Source of the DNA: Cryphonectria parasitica EP155
Taxonomy: Eukaryota > Ascomycota > Sordariomycetes > Diaporthales > Cryphonectriaceae
NCBI RefSeq assembly: GCF_011745365.1
Contig: NW_024468911.1
Location: forward strand, 1,296,759 to 1,360,758
Reading direction: 5' to 3'
Length of the DNA: 64,000 nucleotides
Made by a program: the position numbers and the translations under genes
Shown here: one piece after another, positions 37,056 through 46,675 of the stretch
Position numbering within the stretch: the first letter of the stretch is position 1
Layout: every line of letters starts with the position of its first letter
The notes under the pieces: generated by a model
What the model saw: only the letters and a program-made list of their open reading frames with translations
What the model was told of the DNA's origin: nothing
The model's database searches: none

Positions 37056-39915
37056 CTTGACAAGGTGAGGGACGAGGGAGTGGACCGAAAAAGTTGGGAG
37101 CTGAAGGGGGGAATTGCAAGATAAACCTTTGAACGAGGAGACTCTATCAGAAGATGCTCTGGGTTGTCACACAGAATGAACTCTCGATCTCGACGAGGGA
37201 ATCATGGTGCTTTTATAATGTTTCTTTCCCTCCCCTTCACCCTCTTTCCGCCCCTCCCCCTCTTCACGGTGTTCACGTTCAAGGTATCATCAAAGGCGTG
37301 CTGATACTGATTAGACAAACTCTCTCAATACTCTCCTCTGCAGATACTATCGTAGGGTCCAACTACTGAAGCGGCCCAAGCCGTAACGTATGTGACCCTA
37401 CCAGCCTGGTGGTTATCAGCACGACACCTCTCGGATCCGTCCAGCTGATGTGGATATACAGAGAATATCTGGATCCAATATGAACCACACCCAGCATATG
37501 CGGTACTACCTTCCCAATTAATGAATTTGGCCCGTCTATAAAACCAGGCCCTAAATCAAGCTTAATTGCCTGGGTAAGCTCAGCCGCGGGGACAGCCAAT
37601 TCGAGCTCAGGACTACGCACCACGGAAAGGGTGGGGGGTGCGGCGGGGCGCTGCAACGTGGTGCTCTCTAGAAGCCTTCTTTTCGACAGCCATCTTTACT
37701 TGTGTACCAGTTTTTGCTCCGCCGGTTGCGACGATGGCCTTAAGCTGAAATCGGTCTGGCCCGCCATCCGGTAACCGACGCCTTTTTGGCGAACCACACT
37801 CTTCTTCAAGAGCAGCCTCATGATTTGTTCGCACGCCACTTCGCCAAGAGGGACAAAATCGTTCGTTATCAAAGACGTGCTAGAGGACTGGCATGAGGAG
37901 GTGGCAAAACGAAACATAGAAGGAATAGAAACCAAAATACACATGGTTGTTAACTACCAACCTGCGCTCGTTGGTACCACACAAAGGTGTGATCCACCTT
38001 GCAGGTGGCGCCCGCGGACGTTGACGAAACTGTCGATAACCAATCACATGCAGTTCAATGGGCTAAAAAAGTGAACGCAATAGATGGTTGTAGTGGGATG
38101 TGTCTCCGCGGACAAAGACCTTTAAGAGAACTACATACTTGCTTTCTAGGTACTTACTTCTCAAGATCAGTCTTGGTCAGCCCTCAATAGAATTCTCAGC
38201 TCCAACCAATATATAAAAAAGTACACCATGAAGAAGAGCCGATCCCTCCTCTCTCTCTCTCTGTGTGTGTGTGTGTTTCCCCTCCCCCGCCTCCCGCCCC
38301 CGCCTGACTGATCTTCGCATGGTCAGCGGTACTGGCCGCCGCTGAGCGGCCCGAACACGAATTCTATTTCTCGTTATGTGGAGATTGCATCGCGTCAACA
38401 GCCGGTAGTGCGGGGGGGGGGGGCACTGCTGTGGTACCCTTGGGCTGATCAGCTAGGTCACACAGGCCAAGGATCAGCTTGGGCCCGGTCAACGATATCT
38501 TGGCGACTGGGGGGGAGCATCTCGTTGATCTCGTAATTGGCAAGCAATCCTCAGTCTAGCCAGATAAACACCATTTTGCCTTCCTGTTTCAGTAAAAAGT
38601 CTCAAGATAGTCTCGGCCAGGGCGCCTTGAATCGGTGTGAAGCACGACAACCCATCAAGAGACGGTATCATTCGAGACCTTTGCAGGGCAATACTACATA
38701 AGTATGTACGCGGATGGATACAACAAGAGGTGGGACGTTGAGAAGCAACGGGAAAAATAGACCCGCCAGTCATTGCTTGCGTATATCAAGGCTCAATGAC
38801 AATAGCCTGCATATCGGACATTTTCTCTAGTTCTAGTTCAAGATACAGAGACGTTTTTGGGGCCAAGATGCGGCAAATTACGACGTAGGAGGCTGGTAGC
38901 GTGGCAAACATAGAATGCAGCACACCAAGTGTTGAAAGATAAGGACTATCAGAACTAGCCAAAGAAAAGATGCTTTGCTGTTCTTCTTTGTGAAGTCGCA
39001 TTGCCCCAATGCAGTGATGAGCTGAGCTTAGCATAACATGGTAGAGATGTCTACGTACTTCCCAGGTACTTATGCAGGTGAGGTCTCGAGAGACTAGCCC
39101 TGACCAAGTCTCGCCCGAGGCGTCTGACAATGCAGACAATACATACAATGCCATTATTTGACCTATTCTGTCGCCATATTCTGGATTGTATTCGAGCTTG
39201 GGATCACCTTGACAATGAATTAATTTTACTAATAGTAATGCCAAAGCTGACTGTTGCCATATGATGCCATCTGCACGGATGAAAGTGTAATAGATAATCA
39301 CAAGCTCTGGAGGATTTGGCCAGGTAGGGATATAGGCACGTCATGCTTCACGACAATCCTCAAATAGGAAGCTGGCTGGGAATAACTGACGTGCAGAGCT
39401 CAGCTCCACAAGCGAGTACGCCTGGCGCTTACAGAGGAGATGTGATTCATTGTTGCGACACTTACATGAAAGACATATGGGGTAAAATAACTCAATTGTC
39501 ATTCCAATGGCAACCAGGGAGAGGGGGTGTTATTGGATGGAGTGTTTTCTCAAGAGGTTTGCCATGACGGTAATGTGAATAACTTCCTTTCCAGACCCTG
39601 ACATTGGCAATCTATGCAAGTAATCGTTACAAGAAGTGGAATCGTTCGAGAAGAAATGGAATAACCGGCTGCGAAATGCCGAGGCTACTCAGCTCGGCAG
39701 CTATTAGTGAGCGAGTGACACCTTGGCAGAGTAAACATTGCCTGCATATCCCGTCGATAGTGGGCCTCGGCGCAGTGCTTGGCACCGGCAACGCAGGCGC
39801 CACCACTGCATTTCCGCCCCCAAACACCGCGGCAGTCACCAGTACGATGCTTTTTTGATGACCACCTGCTTGCCGACGACCCGTTGCAGAAACAGAGGTG
39901 GATGCAACGAGTCCA
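37056..39915. other. Gene-poor region, 2.9 kb
   Basis: No credible gene. Contains a CT/GT microsatellite at 38249..38276, a 12-base G run at 38412..38423, and several short frames without recognisable content. The longest is a 172-codon minus-strand frame at 38786..39301 that lacks an ATG near its start and is closed upstream by a stop. It may be decayed coding sequence. Confidence 0.5.
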
Positions 39916-41613
39916 ATGCACGCGAAGATGGCGACAAATAGCGTGAGCCGTGCATGGAGAGGTTCGAGAGGCTTCTACCACCTACGCCGAACGTACAACC
40001 TGAGCGTGGGCCGCAGCCACCTTGGGTCTCGGCACTCATCGACGGCTGCACCTGCTGCCGCCCCTGGGCTGCTTCCTCTGGAGGGATATCGGGTCCTTGA
40101 CATGACCCGAGTCTTGGCTGGCGTAATGTTGCCTCCTTGGTTTGCCTGTACAGTTGGACTCTTTACTGACAATCACTTCTGGCAGCCATATTGTACTCAA
40201 ATCTTGGGCGACCTTGGGTAAGGGTCTCTCTTCCTGCCCATCCAATTGTATTCCAATCATCTCTAGACACACAACAAGAACTGAGACTTGGTATGCAGCG
40301 CCGAGGTGATCAAGATCGAACACCCCGTCCGTGGAGACGATACCCGGGCGTGGGGCCCTCCCTATGCTCAATACAAGGCCGACTCGAACCACAAGGGCCC
40401 TGGGGAAGCAGCATACTTCCTAGGTGTGAGCAGCTCTTTTTTTTTTCCTTCCGTGTGATGAAGCATGTACTACAGCTAACAACAACAACAACAACAACAC
40501 CAACAGGTCAACCGGAACAAGAAATCTTTAGCTCTATCCTTCCAGGACCCAGCAGGCGTCGAGATCCTACACAAGCTCGCCGCCAAGTGTGACATCCTGG
40601 TAGAGAACTACATCCCAGGCGCGCTGAAGAAGTATGGTCTCGACTTTGAGACCATCCACAAGATCAACCCTGGGCTCATCTATGCCTCCATTACGGGGTA
40701 CGGTCAGACCGGCCCGTACTCACAACGCGCCGGTTACGATGTCATGATCGAGGCCGAGTTCGGACTCATGCACATCACGGGCACCAGAGACGGACCACCT
40801 GTGAAGGTCGGCGTGGCTGTGACTGACCTGACCACCGGTCTGTACACGAGCAACAGCATCATGGCCGCCCTGCTGGCTCGGCAGAAGTCCGGCAAGGGCC
40901 AGCACCTGGATGTGGCTCTGAGCGACTGTCAGACGGCCACCCTGGCCAACATTGCAAGCAGCTGTCTCATCAGCGGGGCAAAGGACACCGGGAGATGGGG
41001 CACCGCACATCGTTCGTCCTTCTTTTCATCTTCCCCTCTGGATCCCACCCGTTTCCTTTGATTCACATAAAATTACACCGCTCGATCGGGGGCTGACAGC
41101 AAAATAGCATCCATCGTTCCATACAAGGCCTTCAAGACCAAGGATGGCGATATCCTCTTCGGCGGCGGAAATGATCGTCTGTTCGGCATCCTCTGCGATG
41201 GCCTTGGGAAGCCAGAGTGGAAGGACGACCCTAAATTCAAGATCAACTCGCAGCGTGTCGCCAACAGAGACGAGCTCGAGGCAGAAATCGAGAAGGTCTC
41301 GACGCAGAAGACAACCCAGGAATGGCTCGAGGTGTTTGAGGGCAGCGGCCTGCCCTATGCTGCAGTGAACGATGTGCAGGGGACGCTGCAGAACGAGCAC
41401 ACGAGGGCGCGCAATATGGTGATCGAGGCAGATCATGAGGAATGCGGCCCGATCAAGCTCGTCAACACGCCCATGAAGTTTTCAGGGAGCAAGCCCGGGC
41501 TCAGGACGCCACCGCCGTCCTTGGGTCAACATACGGACGAGGTGCTCAAGGAATATCTTGGGTATGATGAGACCCAGATTACTAGCCTAAAAGAGAAGGG
41601 CGTGGTGAGGTGA
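39916..41613 (+). CDS. Class III CoA-transferase (CaiB/BaiF family), mitochondrial SUGCT-like
   Basis: Transfers CoA between carboxylic acids; the closest animal relative by architecture is succinyl-CoA:glutarate CoA-transferase. Exons 39916..40122, 40186..40217, 40299..40425, 40507..41011 and 41108..41613 give 458 residues, or 454 from the better-placed ATG at 39928. The N-terminal 40 residues are rich in Arg, Ser and His and lack acids (RAWRGSRGFYHLRRTYNLSV), consistent with mitochondrial import. Splicing restores LDMTRVLAGPYCTQILGDLG, then AEVIKIEHP, VNRNKKSLAL and YASITGYGQTGPYSQRAGYD, where the Asp of GYD corresponds to the catalytic position of the family. Intron 1 is 63 bases, a multiple of three without a stop, so it could be mistaken for coding. 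Intron 4 has an unusual GTTCGT donor. Family firm; substrate inferred. Confidence 0.92.
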
Positions 41614-42063
41614 CGCTAGACTAGACGCATTAGACAACAATTTACAGGTGGAACAGCCTGCGGTGACGATGCATGTTCTGAGGCTCGATCCAGGAACATT
41701 AACTGCTAAGTATACAGAGGTTCCAGTCATTTCATAAAGAAAAGGAACGTCTCACCAAAGATTGCCTTCATGGAGATTACCCCAAACGCCTGCAGGACCG
41801 AGGTGGCAGGTGCTGGTCCCCGTCCGGTCCCACAGTCACGTGATCTGCACGTGCTGCGTTTCTAACTTCTAATAGAGTGTCAGACCACCCCAAGTCTACT
41901 ACCCCATATACGATGAGTACCACGTTCTCCAAACTGCTTTGAGATTCGTCCTTTAACCGTTCCAAAGCGCAAACTTTCGTCTCAACTTTGCATGTCTGCC
42001 GCGCAACTTTAATTTTCGTCCAACCCGTTGCGTTTGCCTTTGCCTGAGGGTTTGCATGTCAAG
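41614..42063. other. Intergenic region
   Basis: 3' flank of the CoA-transferase gene and promoter/leader of the PHD-finger gene, with pyrimidine-rich sequence before the ATG. No gene seen. Confidence 0.55.
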
Positions 42064-43755
42064 ATGGCCGAGCAAAGTCGCAGCACAGGTGATCCCAGGC
42101 CTGATGATAAATCAGCGCAGCCCCAGGACATAGATCAAGTAGCAGGTACGACAACAACGGCAACGAAGGCGCCGACGATGGCGCCTGTCGCTCCAGCCAC
42201 GCCATCCTCAAGCAACGCCGCACCAGCACCCGCAGCCTCCAACCCGACCAGCAACGACTCCAAACCAGCTCCCTCGTCAAGCACAACTCGGAGACCCTAT
42301 GTGCCCCAGTTCTCAGCCGCCACCCAGATGATTCTCAGGCGGATGCGGGGCGAGCCAGGCGGCCTGGGTTCCGCCCTTGCAGCAGTGACCGCGGAGGGGG
42401 CACCGAGGCCGAGCTTTCCCCAGCCAGCCTACGACAGTGTTAGGGAGCGCATCGTGGCCACCATGAGCGGCAGTAGCACCAAGTCAACCTCGATGGCGGC
42501 ACCGACCCCATCCCCTGGCACAACATCGGCCACGCTTCCCCTGCCGGCCTCATCATCGCCTCGGCTGACGACGAGGGTAACGTCGACCGTTTCACTGGCG
42601 GGCAACAAGCGCAAACGCGAGCCCGGCAACAGAGACGAGGTCAGCGATGTGTCTTCGCCGGCGGAGGCATCAGACTACGGCGAGGGGATCAGAAAGAGCA
42701 CCCCCAGACCGGCGGCGTCCTTGACCCCAACGACGACCAAGTCAGGCAGACACATCCTCAAGCCGGACACGTACGACCCGGCTGCAGAGGACAAGCTCAA
42801 GAAGCGCAACCAGCTCGTCAAGCGGACGACGGAGCAGGCGCTGTGCAAGAAGTGCACGCGCATGCACAGCCCGGCCACCAACCAGATGGTTTTCTGTGAT
42901 GGGTGCAATGACCCCTGGCACCAACGGTGTCATGACCCTTGGATCGAGGACGAGGTGGTGCGGGATCCTGATGTGAAGTGGTATTGTGCCATGTGCCAGG
43001 CCAAGAGGGACAGGCTGATGCCCAAGAAGAAGACTGTCGTCGTCGAGCAGCCCAGGCTGGAGAGCTGGGCTGGGAGACCGGCCAGTCAAGTAAGTAATAG
43101 TCGTAGCAGGAGGATGCATATAGTGTTCCCAGCCAGATCGGATTGTGCTGCACACAGTACTGAATTTACTAACCCGTTTCAACAGAAGAGAGCCTACCTT
43201 TCAAGTCTCCCCCAGACAGATCTCGTCAACCTTCTCATGCACGCGACCGATCTTCATCCGGACCTACCCATCTTCCCAAGAATATCCACACCCGCCAAGG
43301 AAACAGCGGCAGCAGCAGCAGCAGCAGCAGCAGCGCCATCGCCATCACCGACGATGCCCCGCTCTCTCTTCGCCGGCACCTCGACCGACGGCCTCTTCAG
43401 CCGCGCCGAGGCGAACCCGACAGGCCCCATCAACTTCATCCGCAAGATCCCCGCCAACGCCAAGAAATCTACCATGGCAAAGGCCCGGTCCGGCCCGGGA
43501 AGCCTCCAGAGCAAGGCCGCTGCGCAGGCGCACGGCAATAGGTTGTCGTCCTCGGGCCACCAACTCCTCACCCCGGAAGAGGACTCGTCGTTTACGAGAC
43601 TGTGGCCTCGCCCGGGCAAGGGCATGTACAGCTGGTTGCCGCCCGAGGCGGACGATGACCGGCAGCTGGTGGATGGGAGTGACTACGATGCCTTTAGTGT
43701 TATCGTCTTTAATGAGAAGGGAAAGAAAGTGGAGGAGAATGGGGTCAAGGTCTAG
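42064..43755 (+). CDS. PHD-finger protein
   Basis: Exons 42064..43089 and 43186..43755 (96-base intron, GTAAGT donor, ACTAACCC branch, TTTCAACAG acceptor) give 531 residues. A single C4HC3 PHD finger begins at residue 261: CKKCTRMHSPATNQMVFCDG, CNDPWHQRCHDPW, VKWYCAMCQAKR. PHD fingers usually read histone H3 tail modifications, so a chromatin role is likely. The first 230 residues are Ser/Thr/Pro/Ala-rich and disordered, with a basic patch (GNKRKREPGNR). After the finger comes LSSLPQTDLVNLLMHATDLH, an ordered helix, and a polyalanine run coded by a GCA repeat. The intron length is a multiple of three and has no stop, so retention would add 32 residues in frame. No catalytic domain is present. 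Orthology not resolved. Confidence 0.9.
   Translation: MAEQSRSTGDPRPDDKSAQPQDIDQVAGTTTTATKAPTMAPVAPATPSSSNAAPAPAASNPTSNDSKPAPSSSTTRRPYVPQFSAATQMILRRMRGEPGGLGSALAAVTAEGAPRPSFPQPAYDSVRERIVATMSGSSTKSTSMAAPTPSPGTTSATLPLPASSSPRLTTRVTSTVSLAGNKRKREPGNRDEVSDVSSPAEASDYGEGIRKSTPRPAASLTPTTTKSGRHILKPDTYDPAAEDKLKKRNQLVKRTTEQALCKKCTRMHSPATNQMVFCDGCNDPWHQRCHDPWIEDEVVRDPDVKWYCAMCQAKRDRLMPKKKTVVVEQPRLESWAGRPASQVSNSRSRRMHIVFPARSDCAAHSTEFTNPFQQKRAYLSSLPQTDLVNLLMHATDLHPDLPIFPRISTPAKETAAAAAAAAAAPSPSPTMPRSLFAGTSTDGLFSRAEANPTGPINFIRKIPANAKKSTMAKARSGPGSLQSKAAAQAHGNRLSSSGHQLLTPEEDSSFTRLWPRPGKGMYSWLPPEADDDRQLVDGSDYDAFSVIVFNEKGKKVEENGVKV
43305..43334 (+). repeat. GCA trinucleotide repeat coding for polyalanine
   Basis: About ten GCA/GCG triplets in the second exon of the PHD-finger gene, encoding a run of Ala; length is likely to vary between strains. 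Confidence 0.85.
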
Positions 43756-44111
43756 GGTTCTGGCCCACGGCGAGAAGGAGGAGGAGCAAGATCGGTAGCT
43801 AGGCTTCACTGAGCAGCCCAACCAGTGATTTTCTCCGATGAGGCCAGCGGGTTTAGCCGGGAGGAGGTGAAACAAGTCATATGTTACCAGAGACTTTGAT
43901 ATGGTTGTTGATGCTCTTTGTTCAGCCCAGAATGATCATTCAGCAGTGCGAGCCTACACACAGCAGTATGGTAGTCCTCATCACGTCTACTCGGATAAAT
44001 TTTACAAAAAGGAAAAGGCAGTCATTTCAAGGCTTGAGTTCTACTCCACCTGCATATGCTGCTTCACCGTCTAATTTTCCTGCCTCATCTATTCCAGTAG
44101 CTTTAGTCTAA
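43756..44111. other. Convergent intergenic region
   Basis: Short 3' flanks of the PHD-finger gene and of the membrane-protein gene. Nothing else seen. Confidence 0.55.
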
Positions 44112-45400
44112 TTAAACTATCTCGGACTTGGAGGAGACTCCTTTCTCAGAGACCAAGATCTGCCGGCCCTCTACCACGTGATCCGTATCTTCCTCCTCGC
44201 CTTGGGATGCGCCCTGGGCAGCACTTGCTCCAAATGCCCTCCGCAGGGCCGACTCCCAGTGCCGCTCCATGCTCTCTTGTATGCGGCGCCGCTCCTTTCT
44301 CTGGAAGTCGGTATCAAACTTCCGAAAGTGCTGGACATAATCCCGCAGGCTGTTGAGCACGCTCAGCTCCATCTTGAGCTTGACGCTGTAGACAAAGTTC
44401 TTGGCGGTCAGCTGAACCACGTAGAGGTTCAGGTACTCCAGGGCGAGCACGCTGCAGTCCAGCATGGTGACGACCAGGTTGATGGCGATTAGAGACCAGA
44501 GCATCTTTGTCATGGCGGCGGTGTCGCTTGCCCCCATCCGGCGGCCGTACTGTTTTTGAAAGTGGGTGCATCGCCATAGATATAAGCCCGAGAGGCACAG
44601 CTCTTGGAGGAAGAATATGGTAACTTGTACTCTCTCCAGGATGGTGTACGCCTTGATGATCTGCGGACTACTGTCGGTAGATGCTGCCACGATACCCACC
44701 TAAAGGGAGGTGTCAAGTTAGCAACAGGCAAGGCAGCACACATGATAGAATATCCCAATCCTTGTGATGAAGGGAAGGGATGTAAGAGAATGGTGCATAT
44801 CCTTTATTTTATTTCTTCTTATTATCATCTTCGTTCCCCCTTCCTTCCTTTAACCTCATCAAGGTGTTCAAAAGGCCGGGAAGGCAAGCCAGATGGTGGG
44901 CTTGGTAATGAACAAAGAAACCTGCTTACAGTAATGGTCGGGATATGTAGAATGACGGCGTTGATGAGAATAATAGCTAGAATATACCGCAGCAAGCGTG
45001 CATTATCCCAGAGCAGGTGGAGTCGCGAGTATAGGACGACGGACTGGCCCGTTACCATTGGCACCCAGCCCGCGGATCCAATGGCTAGCGCGACGGAGCC
45101 GCTCTGACTCGGCACCTCCAGCTTGATGACCTGTGATATGACGCAGATCAGGATCCCGAGGGCGGCTGTGATGATGCTCCAAAAGTACAGACTTCCACGT
45201 TGTCTGAGGGACCACCAGACGCGGAGGAGTATCTCGGCTGCGTTCCAGAGGGTGATGCCTATCAGACAGGCCAGGGCGAAACGCACCCCCGAGGACAGGG
45301 CATCGTCTGTAGCGATGTTCGACTCCTGCTGGAGAACTTGACGGCTCGGTATGAGAGCGTGGAGGTGACGATGTAGAACGAGTGTCACATTTTCCCTCAT
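44112..45400 (-). CDS. Fungal multi-pass integral membrane protein, function unknown
   Basis: Minus-strand exons 45400..44930 and 44699..44112 give 352 residues; the join is phase 0 (GTAAGC donor, CCCTTTAG acceptor) across a 230-base intron. About seven hydrophobic segments can be seen: VRFALACLIGITLWNAAEIL, LYFWSIITAALGILICVISQ, VALAIGSAGWVPMVTGQSVV, LLRYILAIILINAVILHIPT, one around ERVQVTIFFLQELCLSGLYL, MLWSLIAINLVVTMLDCSVL and a weaker one. The C-terminus is cytosolic-looking, with a charged helix (FDTDFQRKERRRIQESMERH) and an acidic tail. The pattern resembles the uncharacterised fungal seven-helix proteins grouped as DUF7703, but I cannot confirm this. No ligand or enzyme motif is visible. 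Confidence 0.82.
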
Positions 45401-46589
45401 GATGACAGTGATAAGACATTAAAATTTCTGATGATATAGATGTGCTGCCGTTGTGTCTTCTCCGGATCCAGAGACACGGGAACTGGTTAAATATTTGTAC
45501 ATGATGGCTTACAACTAATTGACTGCTAATCGGTTCATGAGATCGTCTATACCTAGGTAAAAAGAATGGGAGGAAGAGAAGACATGCGTCGAACTCCAGG
45601 GCCAGCAGGCTCCTAGTCTTGCGATAACTCTAGAGACGATGGAATTACGGGACACGTTAAACGTTAATGCATTGAAGAAAGTATATTCACCTATCATGAC
45701 TCGCTTGCAACCTTAAGTTGATAGGCAAGTGCGTCCTCATCTTTCGAGAACATGTCCGTAGAAGAGGAAATAATATCCGTAACTGATTAATTGGATGACA
45801 AACTACCTTGGCAGGGAAAATGTGGCATCGTGCTGTAAGCGGGGCCAACATCGGTCATGGTCCATGAAGCATTCTAGAATCGCAGTCAAATAATATGACC
45901 TGTGTTACAGAAGGGAAGAGAGGCATAGGAGGGAATAAAGGGGGGAAAAGAGAGTGAGAAGAAAAGAAAGAGAGAAAGAAAAAAAGAAAAAAAAAGAAGA
46001 GCATGGAAAGCGATATCGAGCCGCGACTCATTCATCTTGGAGGCGATTCTCAGGCCGTCCTTTGACAAGTCAACTGAGAGGTTAGCCAGGCTCAACAGAA
46101 ACATCTGAATAATAACATCAATGTAGAGTGGTAATTACATAAGATGATTTCATGAGCAATATGACCTCCCTTTTGGCCTCCAAGCATCGCACATGATATG
46201 AACTTTCCATCGCATGTTGTTCGGATGCTGTCCGAAGTATCGGGTCCAGACCACGAACAAAGTTTGCCGAACCTCATGCACACGCCCACGAGACTTAGAC
46301 TTCCCTAGCCGCAACTCCGAGTTCTCGGATGCGTGTAAGCGATGAAGATGGCGATCTCGATCTCACACGTCACGTGAAATTGAATGCAGCACCTTTCCCA
46401 AAAAAAGATGCAAATAACAGTACTAGTTGTGAGCACTGAGCGCGGTACACGAGTGACAGGGAGCGGTGTGATTGTGGTATACTTTTTGACGAGTTGCAAG
46501 AATAGCATCTCATATAATTCAGACTGGAGAGGTGAATTTCACAGACATGGAATCGTATACATCCTCGTCGAGTCTCTTTCCTTTGCTTT

Positions 46590-46625
<36 letters not shown>

Positions 46626-46675
46626 ATAGAAGTTGGATGGCCGTCGGAATCTGGGTGTTGTAAAAACTACTCAAA
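45401..46675. other. Divergent intergenic region with purine-rich and CT tracts
   Basis: Holds an A/G-rich block at about 45935..46000 and a CT microsatellite at 46592..46624, the latter 52 bases before the proposed amidase start. No gene seen. Confidence 0.55.
46592..46624 (+). repeat. CT microsatellite upstream of the amidase gene
   Basis: Sixteen uninterrupted CT units, probably in the promoter or leader of the amidase gene. Confidence 0.85.
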
